64,000 bases of DNA from Shewanella sp. c952 (lineage in GTDB: Bacteria; Pseudomonadota; Gammaproteobacteria; Enterobacterales; Shewanellaceae), in contig NZ_BPEW01000012.1 of assembly GCF_019654975.1 (NCBI RefSeq), positions 1 through 64,000 on the forward strand, read 5' to 3'. This document shows, piece by piece, positions 26,564 to 35,487 of the stretch (positions are counted from its first letter, which is position 1; each line of letters begins with the position of its first letter). The notes beneath the pieces are model-generated. The model was not told the DNA's origin, searched no databases, and saw nothing but the letters and a program-made list of their open reading frames with translations. The translations under genes were made by a program, and so were the position numbers.

Positions 26564-27775
26564 TTAATCAGCGGCTTGTCGATAAGGCAACTTGCTGGTG
26601 AGTTGTTGCATATAGCTCTTAATGTTGTCAGCCTCTTGCAGAGTAAAGCTTTCAATAGCGCTGCGAAATTCTGGATGCGTGATCTCATGAGTTGAGTAAG
26701 TGGCGATAGGTTCAAATCCTCGAGACACCTTATGCTCACCTTGCGCGCCAGCGTCAAACACTTGTAGTTTCTCAGTGATGCAGTATTCAATACCTTGATA
26801 GTAGCAAGTTTCAAAGTGCAAGCCGTCGATATCGACCAAGCTCCCCCAATAGCGACCGTAAAGATGAGTTGTGGACTTAAAATACAGTGCAGATGCGACT
26901 ACCTGCCCCTGTGTATCTTGCACCAATAGCAGCAAGACATTATCAGGCATGGTATTAGCAATTGACTCAAAAAACGCTAGATTTAAGTAGCCCGCATGCC
27001 CTGAGCGTTTTGCATAAGTTTGCCTATAACAGGCGTAGAAACTTTGCCACATTGCAGCCGTCGTATCACTGGCTGCAACGAACTCAAAGCTCAACTTATG
27101 TGGCGTTAGTTTGCCACGCTCTTTATTGATATCTTTACGTTTACGTGAGGTCAATGACATTAAAAAACCATCAAAATCCTTATAGTCTCTATTGTGCCAG
27201 TGAAACTGAGTACTCAGCCTTGTTAAACATGCATTCTCAGCGGTATGAGCTTGAGACATACTGCTGAACTGTGCTTTAGGGAGGAATAAACAGTGCCAGC
27301 TAGAGAAACCGTTTTCTATCGAAATATCACCAAGCACCTGCGTAATTGCATCGCAAACAATTAGCAGAGGCATATCAGCCGCGATGCCAATCCGTTTGCC
27401 TGTAACAGGGGTAAATGGAATGGCTGAGACAAGCTTTGGATAATAGGGGATTTGATGTCTTTCATACGCTTCAGCCCAGGCCCAGTCAAAGATATATTCA
27501 CCATAGGAATGACTTTTTATATACAAGGGCATCACAGCGACGATGTCAGTTAGGTGGTACACAACAAGATGCAATGGTTTCCAGCCTGTACGCTGGCAAA
27601 CACAACCACTGCGCTCCAATGCCGCTAAATAGGCATGATTATTAAATGGATTATTATCATCCATTAATCGGTCCCAAGTTCTAGGACTGATCGCATCAAT
27701 ACTCTCAACAAATTCAGCCCTGAGCTGAAAATCACTATTTAGGTCTGTGCTTTCTTTGGCTTGTTGCTTATCCAA
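26564..27775 (-). CDS. FemAB-like GNAT N-acyltransferase (PF04339-type)
   Basis: 403-residue cytoplasmic protein of the FemAB_like family within the GNAT fold, often annotated as peptidogalycan biosynthesis protein. Motifs seen: NPFNNHAYLAALERSG, LTSRKRKDINKERGKL, then SALYFKSTTHLYGRYWGS and HFETCYYQGIEYCI, followed by GAQGEHKVSRGFEP, the acyl-binding end of the fold. The substrate in proteobacteria is unknown. The start codon is TTG at 27775 with only a weak SD, so the exact N-terminus is uncertain. It is divergent from ggt. Confidence 0.83.
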   Translation of the reverse strand: MDKQQAKESTDLNSDFQLRAEFVESIDAISPRTWDRLMDDNNPFNNHAYLAALERSGCVCQRTGWKPLHLVVYHLTDIVAVMPLYIKSHSYGEYIFDWAWAEAYERHQIPYYPKLVSAIPFTPVTGKRIGIAADMPLLIVCDAITQVLGDISIENGFSSWHCLFLPKAQFSSMSQAHTAENACLTRLSTQFHWHNRDYKDFDGFLMSLTSRKRKDINKERGKLTPHKLSFEFVAASDTTAAMWQSFYACYRQTYAKRSGHAGYLNLAFFESIANTMPDNVLLLLVQDTQGQVVASALYFKSTTHLYGRYWGSLVDIDGLHFETCYYQGIEYCITEKLQVFDAGAQGEHKVSRGFEPIATYSTHEITHPEFRSAIESFTLQEADNIKSYMQQLTSKLPYRQAAD

Positions 27776-27954
27776 ACTCTTTTATCACTCCCGTTATGTT
27801 TAGGCTCTTTCAATACTAACCACCAATATAGATGATTAATCTATCACTATTGCATTTATACCCGATAAGCGGCACATTGCTAGTCTAATTTAAGAGTTGA
27901 ACTGGTTTCTCCAAAAAGAATCAACCTCTACAGACAATAAACAAAGGATTGAAA

Positions 27955-29706
27955 ATGCGCTCGTTTAAGGCCTTAGCATTTGCCATTTCAATGGCAATTC
28001 CCTTCACGACTCTAACACTAACCGCCAGCGCACCGCTATCGGTGAGTGCCGCTGAGACTTCTATCTACAGCCATATGGCCACCGCGCATCCAGTTTGGGC
28101 TGAACACGGTATGGTTGCCAGCCAAGAAGCATTAGCAACCCAGGCGGGAGTAGCAATACTTAAGCAAGGCGGTAATGCTGTAGATGCTGCAGTCGCAGTA
28201 GGTTTTAGTCTAGCGGTCACCTTACCAAGAGCAGGTAACATTGGTGGCGGCGGTTTTATGTTAGTGCATCTGGCCGAGCAAAATAAGACTGTTGCAATCG
28301 ATTACCGAGAAATGGCTCCAGCTAAGGCGCACAAAGACATTTTCCTAGATGAAAAAGGAAATGCAGTAAAAAAACTTAGCCGTGAACACGGTCTGGCAGT
28401 CGGGGTACCTGGAACAGTGATGGGGATGGAACTCGCACTAGAGCAGTACGGCACGATGACCATGGCACAGGTCACTAAAACTGCTATCGATATGGCTAAA
28501 AATGGCATAGTCGTTACCCCTGATTTAGCTTCTTCATTATCAGGGTTAAAGAGACGAATTGCCCAGTGGCCAAGTTCAGCTGAAATTTTCTACAAAAAAG
28601 ATAACACTGACTACCAAAGCGGTGAAATCTTAAAACAACCAGAATTGGCGAATTCCTTGTCGCTAATAGCAAAACAGGGTAGCAAAGGGTTTTATCAAGG
28701 TGAAACGGCCGAAAAAATCGTCGCAGCAGTTAAAGCCGCCGGTGGCATAATGACGCTTGATGATTTAAAACAATATCAAGCTATTGAAAGAAAGCCTGTA
28801 TCGGGTAATTATCGCGGCTATCAAGTCGTTTCTATGCCGCCACCCTCATCAGGTGGTATCCATATTATCGAGATGCTCAATATGTTAGAGCAATATCCGA
28901 TAGGAAAACTTGGCCACAACAGCGCCGCCACTTTGCACCTAATGACTGAATCCATGAAGCGGGCCTATGCCGATCGCAGTGAGTATTTGGGCGATCCTGA
29001 TTTTGTTAATGTGCCGGTTGATGCTTTAACCAATAAAGAGTACGCCAAAACTCTCTCTAAAAAAATTGTCATGAATAGGGCTACGCCTAGCAGCGAAATT
29101 AAACCCGGCAAACTCGCACCCTATGAAAGTAACCAAACCACCCATTATTCTGTGGTGGATAAGTGGGGCAATGCGGTATCCAATACTTATACCCTTAATT
29201 TTAGCTATGGTTCAGGCTTAGTTGCCAAAGGCACTGGCATATTACTTAATAATGAGATGGATGACTTTTCAGCAAAACCTGGAGTGCCCAACGGCTTTGG
29301 CTTAATCGGTGGTGAGGCTAATGCTGTTGAGGGCAGAAAACGACCACTGAGTTCCATGAGCCCGACTATCGTAATGAAAGACGGTAAACCGTATATCGTT
29401 ACTGGTAGTCCTGGTGGTTCTCGCATTATCACCACGACCTTGCAGGTTATTATGAACGTGATTGACCATGATTTTAACATCGCTGAAGCGACCAATGCAG
29501 CTCGAGTTCACCATCAATGGTTGCCTGATGTATTGCGAGTGGAACATACGTTGAACCTCGATACTCGTCAGCTGTTGGAGGAGAAAGGCCATAAGATAAA
29601 GGTCAATAACTCTATGGGTTCGACACAATCAATCATGGTGACTGAACAAGGTATATTTGGCTCATCAGATCCACGTCGAGCAGGCAGCGCGACCATAGGT
29701 TACTAG
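27955..29706 (+). CDS. ggt: Gamma-glutamyltransferase (periplasmic)
   Basis: 583-residue N-terminal-nucleophile hydrolase that transfers or hydrolyses the gamma-glutamyl group of glutathione in the periplasm. A signal peptide of about 35 residues is followed by the large subunit (QEALATQAGVAILKQGGNAVDAAVAVGF, NIGGGGFMLVH). Self-cleavage is expected before the threonine of TTHYSVVDKWGNAV near residue 395, which begins the small subunit. PLSSMSPTIV and GSPGGSRIIT form the catalytic glycine loop. Length is normal. The ATG at 27955 has AAGGA about 7 bases upstream. It is monocistronic with its own terminator. Confidence 0.95.
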   Translation: MRSFKALAFAISMAIPFTTLTLTASAPLSVSAAETSIYSHMATAHPVWAEHGMVASQEALATQAGVAILKQGGNAVDAAVAVGFSLAVTLPRAGNIGGGGFMLVHLAEQNKTVAIDYREMAPAKAHKDIFLDEKGNAVKKLSREHGLAVGVPGTVMGMELALEQYGTMTMAQVTKTAIDMAKNGIVVTPDLASSLSGLKRRIAQWPSSAEIFYKKDNTDYQSGEILKQPELANSLSLIAKQGSKGFYQGETAEKIVAAVKAAGGIMTLDDLKQYQAIERKPVSGNYRGYQVVSMPPPSSGGIHIIEMLNMLEQYPIGKLGHNSAATLHLMTESMKRAYADRSEYLGDPDFVNVPVDALTNKEYAKTLSKKIVMNRATPSSEIKPGKLAPYESNQTTHYSVVDKWGNAVSNTYTLNFSYGSGLVAKGTGILLNNEMDDFSAKPGVPNGFGLIGGEANAVEGRKRPLSSMSPTIVMKDGKPYIVTGSPGGSRIITTTLQVIMNVIDHDFNIAEATNAARVHHQWLPDVLRVEHTLNLDTRQLLEEKGHKIKVNNSMGSTQSIMVTEQGIFGSSDPRRAGSATIGY

Positions 29707-29746
29707 ATTAACGACTAGCACCGATTATCAGATAAGCTTTAGCAAC

Positions 29747-29781
29747 AATGCGCTTTCATTATTAATGGAAGCGCATTTTTT
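29747..29781 (+). terminator. Rho-independent terminator after ggt
   Basis: AATGCGCTT (29747-29755) pairs with AAGCGCATT (29769-29777), with further pairing of CATT/AATG inside, followed by TTTTTT. It lies 40 bases beyond the ggt stop. Confidence 0.85.
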
Positions 29782-29808
29782 GAAGGGAGAAAACCTTACC
29801 AACCAAGC

Positions 29809-30282
29809 TCATTCTGGGTAACGTTTTTTCATTTTGGCAATTGAGTCGCGGATCAATTCAGTCAATACCGCTAAATCTACATCACTTAACCGCTTTATAT
29901 ATAAACATGACTTACCGGTTTTATGTTTACCAAGCTTAGGTAGAATCTCTTGGTAATCACCAAAACCATTCATAAGGTATATAGTGATATCATTTTTTCT
30001 TGCTGCAAAACCCGTTATCGGCCAATCTCCTTCACGACCAGAAGCATAGCGGTAGTGATATTGGTCAAAACCTATGATGCTGCCCCACATAACAGCAGGT
30101 TGTTTGGTTACAGTAGAAAACAATTGCAGCAGTGCTTGGCAATCTTCAAGCTTTTTCCCTGAAAGTTTCTGTGTTAAAAATAAAGAGGCGTCCGCACTGG
30201 TAGGCTGTGTCTTTAATGATTGACTCACTGACCTTGTTACAGATTGAACCTTTTTATTGGCAGTATTAACACTTGCAGCCAT
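29809..30282 (-). CDS. DUF1801 domain protein
   Basis: 157-residue cytoplasmic protein with the DUF1801 (YdhG-like) fold. Landmarks are QPAVMWGSIIGFDQYHYRY, FAARKNDITIYLMNGF and KHKTGKSCLYIKRLSDVDLAVLTELI, with a K-x-GKxCLY-x-K core typical of the family. The N-terminal 45 residues are a lysine/serine-rich extension. Function unknown. The ATG at 30282 is favoured over one 12 codons earlier because GAGGGG lies immediately upstream. Confidence 0.85.
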   Translation of the reverse strand: MAASVNTANKKVQSVTRSVSQSLKTQPTSADASLFLTQKLSGKKLEDCQALLQLFSTVTKQPAVMWGSIIGFDQYHYRYASGREGDWPITGFAARKNDITIYLMNGFGDYQEILPKLGKHKTGKSCLYIKRLSDVDLAVLTELIRDSIAKMKKRYPE

Positions 30283-30357
30283 CTTTCCCCTCTCTGTTAA
30301 TAACCATTGCAATGGCAATATCTTTAAATAGTGTAGCTACAAACATTAACAGTGTAA

Positions 30358-30388
30358 TAAAAAGGGCAAAGCGTACGCCCTGCCCTTT
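30358..30388 (-). terminator. Rho-independent terminator for the oxidoreductase operon
   Basis: Arms AAAGGGC (30361-30367) and GCCCTTT (30382-30388) enclose a loop and run on the minus strand into TTTTTATT. It lies about 110 bases past the small ORF that follows the large oxidoreductase gene. Confidence 0.7.
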
Positions 30389-30499
30389 ATATGGAGTTGT
30401 GTTAGGGTCTGTTGATCTTTCGAGCTTAGTTTTTGTTCGATTCTTTACCGTAAGCAATAATGCTGCTACTGCAAGGCTTGAGCGATAACGCTTAGCCAG

Positions 30500-30724
30500 T
30501 TACCTGAAGCGCTCATAGCCCATGCTAGTCATAAAAGAATAGAAGCAATGAAACGAATCCAAAGGACAGCATTTCTTGGCCATTTTTTCTGCGTTAAAGG
30601 CTATTTGTGGAGAATCACTACACGGCATAGCCTCTGCCTTGCCAAAATGGCCAATAAGTTGCTGTAAAAACAACCATAAAAGTTCAACAGGCCCTAGTAA
30701 TAACAGACTAAAAATCTTTTTCAC
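30500..30724 (-). CDS. Possible small protein coupled to the oxidoreductase gene
   Basis: A 74-codon frame with GTG at 30724 overlaps the last 17 bases of the large oxidoreductase gene. The product starts VKKIFSLLLLGPVELLWLFLQ, a hydrophobic segment, and goes on with CSDSPQIAFNAEKMAKKCCP and FMTSMGYERF, with three cysteines. Overlap with the gene before it and the terminator further downstream argue for expression; the SD (AAAGG) is too close to the GTG, which argues against it. I do not recognise the family. The call is tentative. Confidence 0.4.
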   Translation of the reverse strand: MKKIFSLLLLGPVELLWLFLQQLIGHFGKAEAMPCSDSPQIAFNAEKMAKKCCPLDSFHCFYSFMTSMGYERFR

Positions 30725-33700
30725 CTTTAATGATTTCAGGGTAGCCACATATCGCTCGAGATGTTTGCATTCCCGCCATGGTTGCCGCTTCAACGCAGCT
30801 TGCATTAATCCCGGTTTTAATCCAATCACCAGTCACAAACAGGTTATCTATGCCGGTACCATCAGTATCGACTCGGTATTGAGTACTGCCCTTTACTGAC
30901 ATCACATAACGTTCAGAAGGATCAACATTAGCGCGCCAGTATTGGCTATCAAATCGAGCGACTCCAGTCGAATCGTTTTCATCATGAAGCCACTGCCAAG
31001 GGAATCCGCCAGTTGTCAGCGCTGATTGGCTGCCAGGCGCAGGCACATTATCCCAAAGCTTATAGATTTGGTTATCTAACTGCCCTATCGCACCCGCTTT
31101 TGCTATTGATGTTTTATGAGCTTGGAAACCGGTTTCAGATGCTGGCGGGTAATGCTCAACAGGTAATGCAGAGCAAAAATAGCTCGCATTTTTAGGTTGA
31201 GCGCCCTGCCAGTCTTCCATCTTAATCAAATGCGTTAACGACGCCCAAGTATCAAACGGTTCAGTAAACCCTGACAGTACAGGCTCTTCGCCATTATCAG
31301 GCCTTAAAGGCCACCCCATGCCCGCTAAATCCTGATCCAGCCACAGTTGATAAGCCTGAGTGGCAACCGTTTTTACTTTCTCAACACTTTTGCTTAAGAC
31401 TTCACTTTGCTCCATGACCTCTTTAGCCACATGAGGCACTGAGCCAATAGACAAACCAAATATCACCTTGTCAAAATCTTTACCCTTTACTAGCCGCTTT
31501 TTAGGCAATGGCTGTCCATAATGGGCCTGATAAACCTCCTGCCAATTACTCCAGAAATGCTCCAAATTAACATCATGTTGCTTAATCAATTGCGCTTGCG
31601 TTTCATCGAGTTCTTCGAGTTTAGGTTGGCTTGGCCAACAATCAAGCCCCTTAACATCAACAAGTGGCGAGTATGATTCAACACCCTGTTTTAGTGCCAC
31701 TTGCTCAGTGATCTCTATCGCCTGAATACTGTGGTTAACACACTCTAAGTTATCGACCTGATTAAAGAAGTGAAAATTAACACCACGACGTTTAAGCACT
31801 TCATAGTAAGGCGTAAAGACGGTATCGCCCATACCAGCCTGCATCTCCCACATCACCCCGCCTTGGTAGCACAGTGCAATCCGCATCATTGAACGGATAA
31901 TGGTACCGGCTTCCAAGTTAGGATTATCAAAATTGCCTTTTTCATAGGCAAACACCAGATCGTAAAAACCACGCACTGGCGCAGAATCGACAGTAAAGGT
32001 TTGATTCGCACCGTGCTTAGTTAACCACTCACGGTAGTCATAATCGTTAATAACATCAAAGCCATGCTTAAATACATCATCAACGAACATGCCTTTTAAG
32101 ATGGTTAAACCCAGATCAGCTGCAATATATAATCTACGCAGTTCATCATTAGTCTCTAACTTATCAACAAAACGCTCTTCTAAGCGCGACCTAAATGCAT
32201 CCACCGCAGATTCAACAAAACCGCCCTCATCTTCAGTATCATGATGGTGCGCTTCACAATCTCGGCCAATCATTTGATTAAAGTGACATTCAAGCTTATC
32301 GGCCAGTGACGACAAGCTCTCTTTAGCGTCATCTATCGAGTCTTCTATTTTGTCATTTAGTTCTTCAAACCATTCACGGCTAAACCAGTGAACCGGTCTG
32401 GCTGACTCTTGCGTCTTAGCGGTGTCTTCATCTTCCAGGGCATCAAGCAAGTCATCCATCTCAGTTAGCCAATGACGGATCCAGCTAAAGGCTGCCTTGA
32501 CGACTTTCCAAAGCGTTAATACTTCAGTGCTATCTCCTGGGATCCCGCTGCGCTCTGGAAACTGAATTGGCCAACTGTCTGATTCACCACCAACATCCTC
32601 TTGCAACACAATAAAATTATGTGGTTTAAAGGCATCTAAGAAAGTAGCTAGCGGGGTACCAGCGGGCCTATCGAGTTCTTCATAAGCCTTACGCATCAAA
32701 TTAAAGGCATTTTGGTAAAAACCAAACCAGATATGCAGTCCATGCTCTTCGATACGTTGACCTTTTTCAGCATTACGTCCACTGGCGCCTTTACCACCAA
32801 TTCGCCAACCCATCTGATAAACATCAATTTCATAGCGGTTCTGCCAACCAGGCTGCTCGGTTAAGCACGCCGCAGCGGTCATTGCCGCCACACCGCCACC
32901 TAAAATAGCGATTTTTTCTTTTTTTATGGTTGAGTTATCAACTAACACTTCACCTTGGGGAACTTCAAAGTCAAAGTTAACGTGGTAAGGCAGCAATACA
33001 TTTTGTTCACCCAGTTCAACGCCTAACGACTCTTTAAATGAAAAAGAGGCATTATCAAACACAGTCGCTAGCAAATCATTTTCTAGTAACGAAATAGAGT
33101 GCACTTTATTGACTTTAGCCGGCGCTGCTGTAATTGCTTGGTAAACGGCTTTATCGCCAGCACTGTCAGGTAGTTGCTTTAAAAATACTTGGTCAATAGC
33201 GGGTTTAAATAACAAACTAAATAACTGCTGCTCGCCCAATTTATCGAGTTCTGGAATAAAGTCAGTTTGCGCTTTAAATAGATCCCAAGTCTGTCCTATT
33301 GCCTCTAAAGCTGAGAGCTGATGTTCTTCAGCGGCTTCGCAGTCAACACTTAATAACGGATGCATTGCCAATTCACTATCTTGTGAGAAATGCTTAAAAC
33401 TTTTAGCAGAAAGGCTGAGCTTAGTTAGCGGTTCTCCAACTTCAGGCATCTCGTATTCACACATGTACTTAGGGTAACCGAACAACTCACGTCCATTAAT
33501 GAGTGCCATCGCGTCATTAACGAATATGTGCAGCGGATGAAAATAGACATGGCTGATATCATCACTGTCACTGCTATTTTGGCGGCCCACCATGACCCAA
33601 GTAACAATGTCTGTTTCTTGGATCCAGCCCTTGTCTCTATCTTCTGGGTATTCAGAGTAGGCTTTATCAACCCGAGTAAAACTGGTTAACACATAAGGCG

Positions 33701-33884
33701 AAAGTACTTTAAAGTACATCGTACTGCCTGCCACTTGATTAAGGCACTTATCAATAGAGCACTGTAGGTTGGCCATTTTTCCTTTCATAAAAAAGCCGTA
33801 CATATCTGCTTTACTTAAAATGAGTGGCGAGTGCATTAACATTGAGCCGGGGGGATAGATGAAGTTGGGGCGTTGAGCGTCCAT
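30708..33884 (-). CDS. Fusion of acetoacetate-decarboxylase-like domain and FAD/NAD(P) oxidoreductase
   Basis: 1058-residue cytoplasmic protein. Residues about 15-270 look like an acetoacetate-decarboxylase (ADC) fold (VYFHPLHIFVNDAMALINGRELFGYPKYM is its typical centre). From residue 325 an NAD(P)/FAD Rossmann domain starts with KIAILGGGVAAMTAAACL, followed by GGKGASGRN and EEHGLHIWFGFYQNAFNLM, as in phytoene-desaturase-like amine oxidoreductases. The end has DNLFVTGDWIKTGINASCVEAATMAG, the closing FAD motif. A highly acidic insert lies around 480-600. The order is clear; substrate and reaction are not. AAGGAT precedes the ATG by 8 bases. It follows the RpoH-like sigma gene on the same strand. 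Confidence 0.8.
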   Translation of the reverse strand: MDAQRPNFIYPPGSMLMHSPLILSKADMYGFFMKGKMANLQCSIDKCLNQVAGSTMYFKVLSPYVLTSFTRVDKAYSEYPEDRDKGWIQETDIVTWVMVGRQNSSDSDDISHVYFHPLHIFVNDAMALINGRELFGYPKYMCEYEMPEVGEPLTKLSLSAKSFKHFSQDSELAMHPLLSVDCEAAEEHQLSALEAIGQTWDLFKAQTDFIPELDKLGEQQLFSLLFKPAIDQVFLKQLPDSAGDKAVYQAITAAPAKVNKVHSISLLENDLLATVFDNASFSFKESLGVELGEQNVLLPYHVNFDFEVPQGEVLVDNSTIKKEKIAILGGGVAAMTAAACLTEQPGWQNRYEIDVYQMGWRIGGKGASGRNAEKGQRIEEHGLHIWFGFYQNAFNLMRKAYEELDRPAGTPLATFLDAFKPHNFIVLQEDVGGESDSWPIQFPERSGIPGDSTEVLTLWKVVKAAFSWIRHWLTEMDDLLDALEDEDTAKTQESARPVHWFSREWFEELNDKIEDSIDDAKESLSSLADKLECHFNQMIGRDCEAHHHDTEDEGGFVESAVDAFRSRLEERFVDKLETNDELRRLYIAADLGLTILKGMFVDDVFKHGFDVINDYDYREWLTKHGANQTFTVDSAPVRGFYDLVFAYEKGNFDNPNLEAGTIIRSMMRIALCYQGGVMWEMQAGMGDTVFTPYYEVLKRRGVNFHFFNQVDNLECVNHSIQAIEITEQVALKQGVESYSPLVDVKGLDCWPSQPKLEELDETQAQLIKQHDVNLEHFWSNWQEVYQAHYGQPLPKKRLVKGKDFDKVIFGLSIGSVPHVAKEVMEQSEVLSKSVEKVKTVATQAYQLWLDQDLAGMGWPLRPDNGEEPVLSGFTEPFDTWASLTHLIKMEDWQGAQPKNASYFCSALPVEHYPPASETGFQAHKTSIAKAGAIGQLDNQIYKLWDNVPAPGSQSALTTGGFPWQWLHDENDSTGVARFDSQYWRANVDPSERYVMSVKGSTQYRVDTDGTGIDNLFVTGDWIKTGINASCVEAATMAGMQTSRAICGYPEIIKGEKDF

Positions 33885-34077
33885 TGCCTAGATCCTTGCT
33901 GGTAAAGAGTAGTGATTTCGCCCGTACTTTGCTGCTCGGGCTTTTTAGAAAACAAACTTCCCAGTAAGCTAATTTATTTACCAATAAATAACAACGTTGA
34001 ATGCTTGTCAGTATCTCCTTAACGCATTGAACTTAAGTAAAGAACACTAGGTTCGCACTTTTAAGCGCCATATTAGC

Positions 34078-34110
34078 GAGGCAGCAATCATTAATCACAA
34101 TTGCCGCCTC
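34078..34110 (-). terminator. Hairpin after the rpoH-like gene
   Basis: Arms GAGGCAGCAAT (34078-34088) and ATTGCCGCCTC (34100-34110) pair with one mismatch around an 11-base loop. No T run follows on the minus strand, so it may be a weak terminator, a processing site or an RNA-stabilising hairpin between the sigma gene and the oxidoreductase gene. Confidence 0.45.
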
Positions 34111-34144
34111 ATCTATATAGTTAAAACAGTTTAGCTGCTTAAGG

Positions 34145-34984
34145 CTAGTGATACTGCATTAGTTTTTCGTCTGCTTGCTTAATGGCTGCAAATGCTTCTT
34201 TTTCTAGCTGACGTATTCTTTCAGCTGACACGGCATAAGTCTCAGATAACTCTGTAAGAGTGCTTTTTTTATTGGCAAGCCAGCGAGAATGAACAATATT
34301 ACGACTGCGTTCATTCAGCGTTGTAAGCGTGCGCATCAGCTTAGACTTATTATGTTGTTGCCATTGCGCTTGTTCAATACTCTCAGCAAGATCTGACGAT
34401 TCATCGACGACAAAAGATTTTTGAGCACCCTCTTCTCCATCTTCGTTAAGTGTTGCATCAAAGCTATCATCACGCGCCGCCATTCTCGCCTCCATCTCTT
34501 CAACGGTGTCGACTGGTATGTCTAGCTTTTCAGCAAGTGCGAGAGCCTCTTGCTTACTAAACCAACCCTGATGGGTTTTGTGACTTCGAAGATTAAAAAA
34601 TAGCTTGCGCTGATCTTTAGTAGTAGCAACTTTGACTAGTCGCCAATTCTTCAATACATACTCACAGATCTCAGCTTTTATCCAATGCACAGAAAACGTC
34701 GATAAACGGACACCTGCGCGGTAGTCGAATTTTTTTACCGCTTTTAGTAACCCTATATTTCCCTCTTGGATCAGATCTTCAAAAGGTAAACCATAGCCTT
34801 TAAATCCTTTTGCTATATGAAGCACAAAGCCGAGCAGTGAAGTACTCAACTTATCCAAGTAATACTTGCCTCCGGTTTCACTATAGCGTCTTGCGAGTTC
34901 ACGCTCTGCTTCAGCGTCTAAACGCGGAATACTTCGAGCAAATTGAATGTAACTATCTACGCTTGATGAATTCGAAGCTGACAT
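34145..34984 (-). CDS. RpoH-like alternative sigma factor (probable second RpoH paralogue)
   Basis: 279-residue group-3 sigma-70 factor. Region 2 is seen as GLPFEDLIQEGNIGLLKAVKKFDY and RLSTFSVHWIKAEICEYVLKNW. It is followed by the RpoH-box sequence QRKLFFNLR, which is specific to heat-shock sigma factors, and by region 4 with ELSETYAVSAERIRQLEKEAF. It differs from standard RpoH in the linker (ESSDLAESIEQAQWQ) and is 5-10 residues shorter. The start at 34984 follows GGAAGG. The usual RpoH neighbours (ftsX, ftsE) are absent here, so this is likely a paralogue of the RpoHII type, known in Rhodobacter to act downstream of RpoE-ChrR. Confidence 0.85.
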   Translation of the reverse strand: MSASNSSSVDSYIQFARSIPRLDAEAERELARRYSETGGKYYLDKLSTSLLGFVLHIAKGFKGYGLPFEDLIQEGNIGLLKAVKKFDYRAGVRLSTFSVHWIKAEICEYVLKNWRLVKVATTKDQRKLFFNLRSHKTHQGWFSKQEALALAEKLDIPVDTVEEMEARMAARDDSFDATLNEDGEEGAQKSFVVDESSDLAESIEQAQWQQHNKSKLMRTLTTLNERSRNIVHSRWLANKKSTLTELSETYAVSAERIRQLEKEAFAAIKQADEKLMQYH

Positions 34985-35487
34985 ATTAAAACCTTCCATA
35001 TATAAATTTGTAGCCGCATCACGCTCTGTTCAGCACATATGGCAGATACAAGGAACATGAATAGAGAGCAAAAGTAATGAGCAAGCCAATGATGATTTAG
35101 CCCTGCCCCGTTGAATATGGTGAAGAAGTTTAAACCGCTTACGAATCAATAAATAAATGAAACATAATCAATAGCTAAAACAGTAACAACAATAAATCAA
35201 GTTATTGATATTTAATAAATTAAATTCATAAAAAACAAATATGGAATGAGCGATTCTTTTTTGGAAAGGAGGATAAAAGTGAAAGTAAACCGATAAAATG
35301 GAGAGGAAATTAACTAGCTGATACATTGTTGACGACTAACGGTTTGCATTAAATGTAAAAGCAATACTAGTAAACACCAGTACTGCTTTTGCCTATACCA
35401 AAGGTGTCATCAATGTATAAATCTAACAGCCTCATGTAGAGAAGAAGCTCGTTATCTTAGTTAATGACTCCTAAAATCATAAGATAA
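34985..35487. other. Intergenic region upstream of the rpoH-like gene
   Basis: 503 AT-rich bases. I looked on the minus strand for TGATCC-N16-CGTA (ECF11) and CTTGAAA-type heat-shock promoters ahead of the sigma gene and found neither. A strong SD with mini-ORFs lies on the plus strand at 35265-35321 (see findings). Confidence 0.4.

Noticed and set aside
26700..26735. tRNA T-arm-like GGTTCAAATCC
   Set aside because: It lies inside the FemAB-like gene, and no acceptor or anticodon arms can be built around it.
30407..30445. GGGTCTGTTGATCTTTC, similar in feel to transposon ends
   Set aside because: Only one copy in the window, no partner inverted repeat and no transposase nearby.
33935..33965. 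Hairpin GCCCG...CGGGC with T run on the plus strand
   Set aside because: Stem of five with a long loop and no plus-strand gene ending here; too weak for a terminator call.
34985..35487. ECF11 or sigma-32 promoter ahead of the rpoH-like gene
   Set aside because: I searched for TGATCC and CTTGAAA with correct spacing on the minus strand and found neither.
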